Source: Prevotella sp. P5-92 (GTDB lineage: Bacteria; Bacteroidota; Bacteroidia; Bacteroidales; Bacteroidaceae). Taken from it: DNA of 39,099 nt. The notes under the pieces were generated by a model. That model made no database searches, was not told where the DNA came from, and worked only from the letters and a program-made list of their open reading frames with translations. Position 1 is the stretch's first letter, and the number at the start of each line of letters is the position of its first letter. The position numbers and the translations under genes were made by a program. Shown here piece after piece: positions 35,420 to 39,099 of this stretch. Location: the NCBI RefSeq assembly GCF_002251245.1, contig NZ_NPJG01000006.1, forward strand, positions 1 to 39,099, in the 5' to 3' direction.

Positions 35420-35452
35420 CAAAAATACAACTTTTATATTAAATCACTCAAC
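35420..35452 (-). promoter_or_regulatory. Promoter-like element before the Fic remnant
   Basis: On the minus strand TATTTTTG (35420-35427) with GTTG (35449-35452) 21 bases upstream. It points toward the Fic remnant. A 42-codon open stretch without a start (35285-35412, including KEVIKDVKYLNTEHFSDI) follows in another frame, perhaps the lost part of a gene or of the Fic gene's neighbour. Confidence 0.4.
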
Positions 35453-35465
35453 TTTCGCAGGAAAG

Positions 35466-35592
35466 GGAAGTTAAAGAAGTTAAGGAAGTTAAGGAAGTTA
35501 AAGACGTATGTCAAAGCCCAGAAAACTCCCGAAAGGAAGCGAAAAGACTATTGTCCTTAACTTCTTTAACTTCTTTAACTTCCTTAACTTCT
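35466..35592. repeat. Inverted pair of 9-bp arrays forming a large hairpin
   Basis: Four 9-bp units in one orientation (35466-35501, ggaagttaa type) face four in the other (35557-35592, ttaacttct type) across a 55-base spacer. The arms of about 38 bases match except at variable A/G positions, which would still form G-T pairs. The unit is the one in the arrays at 4155 and 19614. No gene occurs in 35334-36085. Confidence 0.88.
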
Positions 35593-35600
35593 GAGAGTTG

Positions 35601-35615
35601 ATCACATGCGAAACT
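35601..35615. repeat. Left 15-bp inverted repeat flanking the fimbrillin pair
   Basis: atcacatgcgaaact at 35601-35615 is the exact reverse complement of 38910-38924. Both sit just outside the two fimbrillin genes, 3.3 kb apart, with adjacent taa-rich bases also similar. Confidence 0.75.
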
Positions 35616-36014
35616 TAAATTAAATCAGCAAATAAATCCACGGAAATTATGCAGATTAAGATTTATTTGTTACCTTGTGTTTTTTATTGTGGACAGTTCT
35701 TATGATATTAGGATAGGGTGTTCTTCTGACATTAGGATAGGGAGTTATACATTCTCTTCCTTCCCTTTCAGGAAAATGATTCTTGGGATTTCCTCACTCA
35801 CACGCACCATTTCCCAAATTTTGTCATAATCGCTTGTTGTTTTATTTTCGGAGTGCAAAACAAGCGACTATTTATGCCATAGCCAAAGATTGTGCAAGTG
35901 AGTGCAGAACAATAAGCTCGCTTGAATGTTATGCCGAACGCAGCCAAGCTTATCAAACTTTAGTTTGTAGTTCGCTGTTTTTGGTTTGTAGTCGGGGCTA
36001 TTTTCCTACAAACA
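35616..36014. other. Gene-free stretch with dispersed repeat copy B
   Basis: No credible gene. It contains direct repeats of attaggatagggtgttc/attaggatagggagtt (about 35707-35746) and the second copy of the 40-bp dispersed repeat at 35900-35939. A gtttgtag/ctacaaac hairpin occurs near 35984-36013. Confidence 0.55.
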
Positions 36015-36065
36015 CAGTTGAAGGCTGCAAATGGCATTTACCATGCCGCTTGCAGCCTCCAACTG
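36015..36065 (-). terminator. Long hairpin after the fimbrillin-BspA gene
   Basis: cagttg (36015-36020) pairs with caactg (36060-36065), aggctgcaa (36022-36030) with ttgcagcct (36050-36058), and ggcat (36033-36037) with atgcc (36043-36047), leaving a 5-base loop. The stem of about 20 pairs starts 20 bases after the stop of the minus-strand gene ending at 36086, so it is a likely terminator of the fimbrillin unit. Confidence 0.72.
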
Positions 36066-36085
36066 TTTATGATGGGATTGAATGA

Positions 36086-37990
36086 TTATTCACTATAAGG
36101 CTGAGGCTGAACGTCCCAATTCTCAAAAATTTGATATTTCGGAGCCCATTCATCGAACTCTTTGTTATATACATCTCTAGAGTAGACCCGCGGATCCAAG
36201 TACAATGTAGGCTTTTGGGGCTCTTGAACATTTGTACCTGCCTTAATAAGCCAATGATCCAACATTTCTGCGCTAACATCAAATGCCAACATGGTTACAC
36301 TTGAGAGTTTGGAGCAACCACTGAACATTTCTTGATAGCAATACTCTGCCAATTTTCCAGCACGAAGCTCTGGTGCCGTTGTGAGTGAGGTGCAATTTTG
36401 GAACATTCCTTTATAGCAGCTCTTTGCCAATGATTGAGCAGGAAGCACTGGTGCCGTTGTGAGTTTGGAGCAACCGCTGAACATTTCTAGACAGCAGCTC
36501 TCTGCCAATGTTCCAGCACGAAGCTCTGGTGCCGTTGTGAGTGCGGTGCAACCGCTGAACATATATTCATAGCAATAATCTGCCAATGTTTCAGCAGGAA
36601 GCTCTGGTGCCGTTTCGAGTGCGGTGCAACCGTTGAACATTTCGTGATAACAATAATCTGCCAATGATTGAGCAGGAAGCGAAGGAGACGTCCTCAATTC
36701 TGTATTCCTCAAAAACAATTTACAGAACCTGGCATTGGTTGTATTTGCATTGGCGTAGTTTTCATAGTCGATGAGCGTGCGGATATCGCCGGTACAATCT
36801 ACTGGAGAGTTTGCAGTAGTAAATTTAATTATTGAATAATTAGCATAACCAGTTGCCGTACCCTTACTGCTCTTGCCGCGGAGTCGGAGACTTCCCAAGG
36901 TGCCTCCAAATTTGATATTCTCTTCGATTGCTGTAAATGGTGTCCATTCGCCGCCGCCAACAGAGTATTCGAAATACTCATTCTCCCCCAGGGTAAAATC
37001 ATTGAAGTTCATATTGAATGTCTGTTCGCTTTCAGCCGTGAAAGTAACATAAGGAATGTGTTTTGCATTTAATCCTGTGACGGTTTTTTTGTTCCAATTG
37101 CTGACAGAGAGTGTGTTGAGAGTGAGTTCGTTCTTCCCCAAGGTAAGATTCAGGGTGTATTTCATGCCGCCTTCTAACTTGACGGCATTGGCATATCTCC
37201 ATGTGTAGGACTTGTCGCCAATCTTCACTTTCACTCCGAAGGTGCTTGCGTCAATCGTCTGCGGAATGAGGATTGCCTCATAGGTGGCGGTACGCTCAGC
37301 GGCGCTGTATGACCCAGAAGGGCATAACGAAATGTCTGAAACGGCAGAATTGTAATTGCTCCATGGCGTTGCATCTGCGTGAGAATAGGTGGCGCTGGTG
37401 GCAGAGCCAAAGGCTATGGCAGAGGTGATGGGGTTTGTCTCTGGGGTTCCATACTGATTGCGAAGCGTAACCGTTATCTCCAACTTCGACATGATATGGT
37501 CGAACGGAATGCTGATGGTGCCATTCTCAGAAGGCGTGACGGCATTGCTGAAATAATACAGGTGGTCGCTTGACTTGATGCCATCGGCTGTTGACTGGTC
37601 GGTCAGTGCATTGAGTGTGGTTGATGCAGAGGAGAGGGAGAACGTGGCAGCTTTGACGGTGATGGTGCCCGTAGCGTTAGCCCAAATCATATCTACCGTG
37701 GGAGCATCGGCAGCATCGGATGCGTATGCCACCCATTTGCCTTCCTCGTATTTCATCACGACATTGGTGTAGTCATAATTCTCGTCATCCTGATCGATGG
37801 TAAGATAGAACTTCGTAGGCAGATTTTTCGTATCATAGCCCGCACGAGTCTTAATGTCCGACACCAATACATCTACATTGATGGGCTTTCCTTTCAGCGA
37901 ATCAGCAGGTGTCGTAACCTCTTCTTCGCCTGCGCAGCTTGCAAGGAGGAATGCCATAGCTGCCATGGTCCAAAATATTATCTTGTTCAT
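36086..37990 (-). CDS. Fimbrillin (Mfa-like) fused to BspA-like repeats
   Basis: 634 aa lipoprotein (LLASCAGEEE lipobox, Cys19). Residues about 20-290 form a Mfa-like fimbrillin domain closely related to the next gene: KPINVDVLVSDIKTRAGYD, with a TRAG site that in Bacteroidales fimbrillins is cleaved on assembly, then DHLYYFSNAVTPS, DHIMSKLEITV and RTATYEAILIPQT. Residues about 310-425 are a beta domain (FEYSVGGGEW, GSLRLRGKSS). From about residue 432 to 561, five 26-residue repeats of the form LTTAPELPA.TLA..CY..MF.GC, a BspA-like type, follow, then a short C-terminal tail. The combination suggests a tip or accessory pilin whose repeats bind a partner. It is the second gene of a pair, 16 bases after the shorter fimbrillin. 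Confidence 0.85.
   Translation of the reverse strand: MNKIIFWTMAAMAFLLASCAGEEEVTTPADSLKGKPINVDVLVSDIKTRAGYDTKNLPTKFYLTIDQDDENYDYTNVVMKYEEGKWVAYASDAADAPTVDMIWANATGTITVKAATFSLSSASTTLNALTDQSTADGIKSSDHLYYFSNAVTPSENGTISIPFDHIMSKLEITVTLRNQYGTPETNPITSAIAFGSATSATYSHADATPWSNYNSAVSDISLCPSGSYSAAERTATYEAILIPQTIDASTFGVKVKIGDKSYTWRYANAVKLEGGMKYTLNLTLGKNELTLNTLSVSNWNKKTVTGLNAKHIPYVTFTAESEQTFNMNFNDFTLGENEYFEYSVGGGEWTPFTAIEENIKFGGTLGSLRLRGKSSKGTATGYANYSIIKFTTANSPVDCTGDIRTLIDYENYANANTTNARFCKLFLRNTELRTSPSLPAQSLADYCYHEMFNGCTALETAPELPAETLADYCYEYMFSGCTALTTAPELRAGTLAESCCLEMFSGCSKLTTAPVLPAQSLAKSCYKGMFQNCTSLTTAPELRAGKLAEYCYQEMFSGCSKLSSVTMLAFDVSAEMLDHWLIKAGTNVQEPQKPTLYLDPRVYSRDVYNKEFDEWAPKYQIFENWDVQPQPYSE
36308..36697 (-). 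repeat. Five 78-bp coding repeats (BspA-like)
   Basis: Five consecutive 26-codon units beginning at LRTSPSLPA and ending at MFSGCSK, in the fimbrillin fusion gene. The unit length equals that of the DUF285 repeats at 729-1430, but the consensus differs (PELPA.TLA instead of LDVSKFNT). Confidence 0.9.
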
Positions 37991-38006
37991 TGTACTATTA
38001 TTTCTA

Positions 38007-38888
38007 TTAATTTATGTTTTCACTGCTGGCATTGCCCACTGTCATTTCGAGGGTGTGGTTTGTGCCACCTGTCAATGTGAAGGCTTCGGCAGAAGTCCAT
38101 TCGTAGGTCTTCTCGCCAATCCGTATCTCTATTCCAAAGGCGTTTTCGGCTATCGTCTGTGGCACGAGGATGGCCTCGTAGGTGGCGGTACGCTTATTTT
38201 TGTCGTATGCCACGGAAGGAATCAGAGTAATCTTCGAAACATTTGATCCTGCGCTCCAAGGCGTTCTTGCCCCGGGAGAATAGGTTGCGCCGGTTGATGC
38301 GCCAAAAGCAGTGACTGATGTTATGGGGTTTGTCTCTGAGGCTTCATACTCCGTGCCGAGTGTTAGCTGTACCGATATCTTCGACATGATATGGTTGAGC
38401 CCTAAACTTATACCGCCTGTTGACGGCGTTACGGCATTGCTGTAATAATACAGATGGTCGCTTGCCTTGATGCCCTCGGCAGTTGACTGGTCGGTCTGTA
38501 CACTGAGGGCATAAGAAGTTGAAGCCTTAGGCAGAGGGAACGTAGCCGCCGTGACGATGACGTTGACTTCAGAGCCTTCCCAAAGAAGTTGTTTCTTTGC
38601 TGCATCTGTAGCATCAGATTCATATGCCACCCAACTGCCACCTTCGTGCTTCATCACGACATTGGTGTAGTCGTAATTCGTGCCGTTTTGGTCTATCGAG
38701 AGATAGAGCATCGTAGGCTGAGATGTGTTGTCATATCCGGCACGGGTATTGATGCCCGACACCAGCACATCTACATTGATTGGGGTGTCCTTCAGCGAGT
38801 CATTTGGCAGCAGTGCATCCTCGTCGTTTGCACAGCCCGCAAAGATTGCTGTAACAGCCACCATTGCTAAATAAAAGATCTTTCTCAT
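38007..38888 (-). CDS. Fimbrillin family (Mfa-like) lipoprotein
   Basis: 293 aa with a lipobox FAGCAND (Cys19). The protein aligns along its length with residues 1-290 of the neighbouring fusion: SLKDTPINVDVLVSGINTRAGYD, NYDYTNVVMKHEGGSWVAYESDA, DHLYYYSNAVTPS, NHIMSKISVQLTL, RTATYEAILVPQT and GIEIRIGEKTYEWTSA. It probably is the shaft-type subunit, exported to the outer surface, cleaved after the TRAG arginine and polymerised by donor-strand exchange as in Mfa-type pili. The pair looks like a tandem duplication. No Bacteroidota -7 promoter is obvious in the upstream leader, so the promoter is unclear. Confidence 0.85.
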   Translation of the reverse strand: MRKIFYLAMVAVTAIFAGCANDEDALLPNDSLKDTPINVDVLVSGINTRAGYDNTSQPTMLYLSIDQNGTNYDYTNVVMKHEGGSWVAYESDATDAAKKQLLWEGSEVNVIVTAATFPLPKASTSYALSVQTDQSTAEGIKASDHLYYYSNAVTPSTGGISLGLNHIMSKISVQLTLGTEYEASETNPITSVTAFGASTGATYSPGARTPWSAGSNVSKITLIPSVAYDKNKRTATYEAILVPQTIAENAFGIEIRIGEKTYEWTSAEAFTLTGGTNHTLEMTVGNASSENIN

Positions 38889-38909
38889 AGTTCTTTTCTA
38901 ATTAACTTT

Positions 38910-38924
38910 AGTTTCGCATGTGAT
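38910..38924. repeat. Right 15-bp inverted repeat flanking the fimbrillin pair
   Basis: agtttcgcatgtgat at 38910-38924 is the exact reverse complement of 35601-35615. It lies 22 bases upstream of the fimbrillin start, inside the leader or promoter region of that gene. Confidence 0.75.
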
Positions 38925-39099
38925 AATTCTCTATATATAAGGGTTTTTTTTAAACCACAGAGTCAAAGAGAAAAAGAGATTTGTGGTTTTATAGAGTAGG
39001 TCGCAAGCGACAGAGGACACAGAGTTTCCATGCGGCAAACATGATGCGCAGCTCTCTATGAGCTCTAAATGCCTTGGCATTCACTCTCTTTCATTAGTA
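38925..39099. other. Gene-free end of the window with small hairpins
   Basis: No gene is supported. It holds an aaaccac/gtggttt stem (38952-38958 with 38983-38989) around a purine-rich loop and a gtcgc-aa-gcgac hairpin at 39000-39011, and runs off the edge of the window. Confidence 0.5.

Noticed and set aside
35783..36085. 100-aa reading frame in the accessory region
   Set aside because: It passes through the 40-bp dispersed repeat and the terminator hairpin; such frames are a known artefact of this repeat family.

Overview
The window comes from a Bacteroidales genome, most likely Prevotella or a close relative. The evidence is Mfa-like fimbrillin lipoproteins with a TRAG cleavage motif, BspA-like DUF285 proteins, a Na+-NQR operon, a dipeptidyl peptidase 5 that closely resembles the Porphyromonas gingivalis enzyme as I know it, DUF4301 and DUF3078 proteins, and start regions carrying the Bacteroidota promoter signature TTTG-N19/20-TAnnTTTG instead of strong Shine-Dalgarno sites. 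All assignments were made by reading the sequence; no database search was run.

Layout, left to right. (1) 1-3200, accessory: the tail of an unknown gene, a 48-bp palindromic repeat, a secreted BspA-like repeat protein, a 46-aa peptide gene, a terminator, and what looks like the 5' end of a group II intron. (2) 3264-6464, minus strand: a cassette of HPr-kinase-like protein, S26-type peptidase-like protein and PqqD-like protein joined by ATGA overlaps, followed by FetA- and FetB-like ABC transporter genes. (3) 6643-11073, minus: tamB. (4) 11244-17064, plus: nqrABCDEF, with an unusual 132-bp repeat-filled gap between nqrA and nqrB. (5) 17228-19576: a CotH-kinase surface protein. (6) 19772-23620: a DUF4301 gene divergent from a RelA-type (p)ppGpp synthetase whose hydrolase motifs are lost. 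(7) 31902 down to 23818, minus: pyrG-yidC-dpp5-MFS-lipoprotein, tightly spaced and probably one transcription unit. (8) 32074-33354: a DUF3078 outer-membrane protein. (9) 33360-36065, accessory: intergenic repeats, a PD-(D/E)XK transposase-family (Rpn-like) gene and a broken Fic gene. (10) 36086-38888, minus: two paralogous fimbrillins, one fused to BspA-like repeats, with a 15-bp perfect inverted repeat on either side of the pair.

The core genes serve respiration (NQR), envelope assembly (TamB, YidC), nucleotide synthesis (PyrG), the stringent response (RelA) and periplasmic peptide use (DPP5 plus transporter). The accessory flanks hold surface and adhesin genes. The most interesting candidate system is the PqqD-like / HPr-kinase-like / S26-like cassette. 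The nearby 46-aa peptide has a Y-x-x-P-x-I motif like the leader motif recognised by lasso-peptide PqqD-like proteins, so it could be a substrate; this is a hypothesis only. Intergenic space is rich in repeats: arrays of a 9-bp unit at three places, an 8-bp array, two copies of a hairpin family, and two copies of a 48-bp palindrome.
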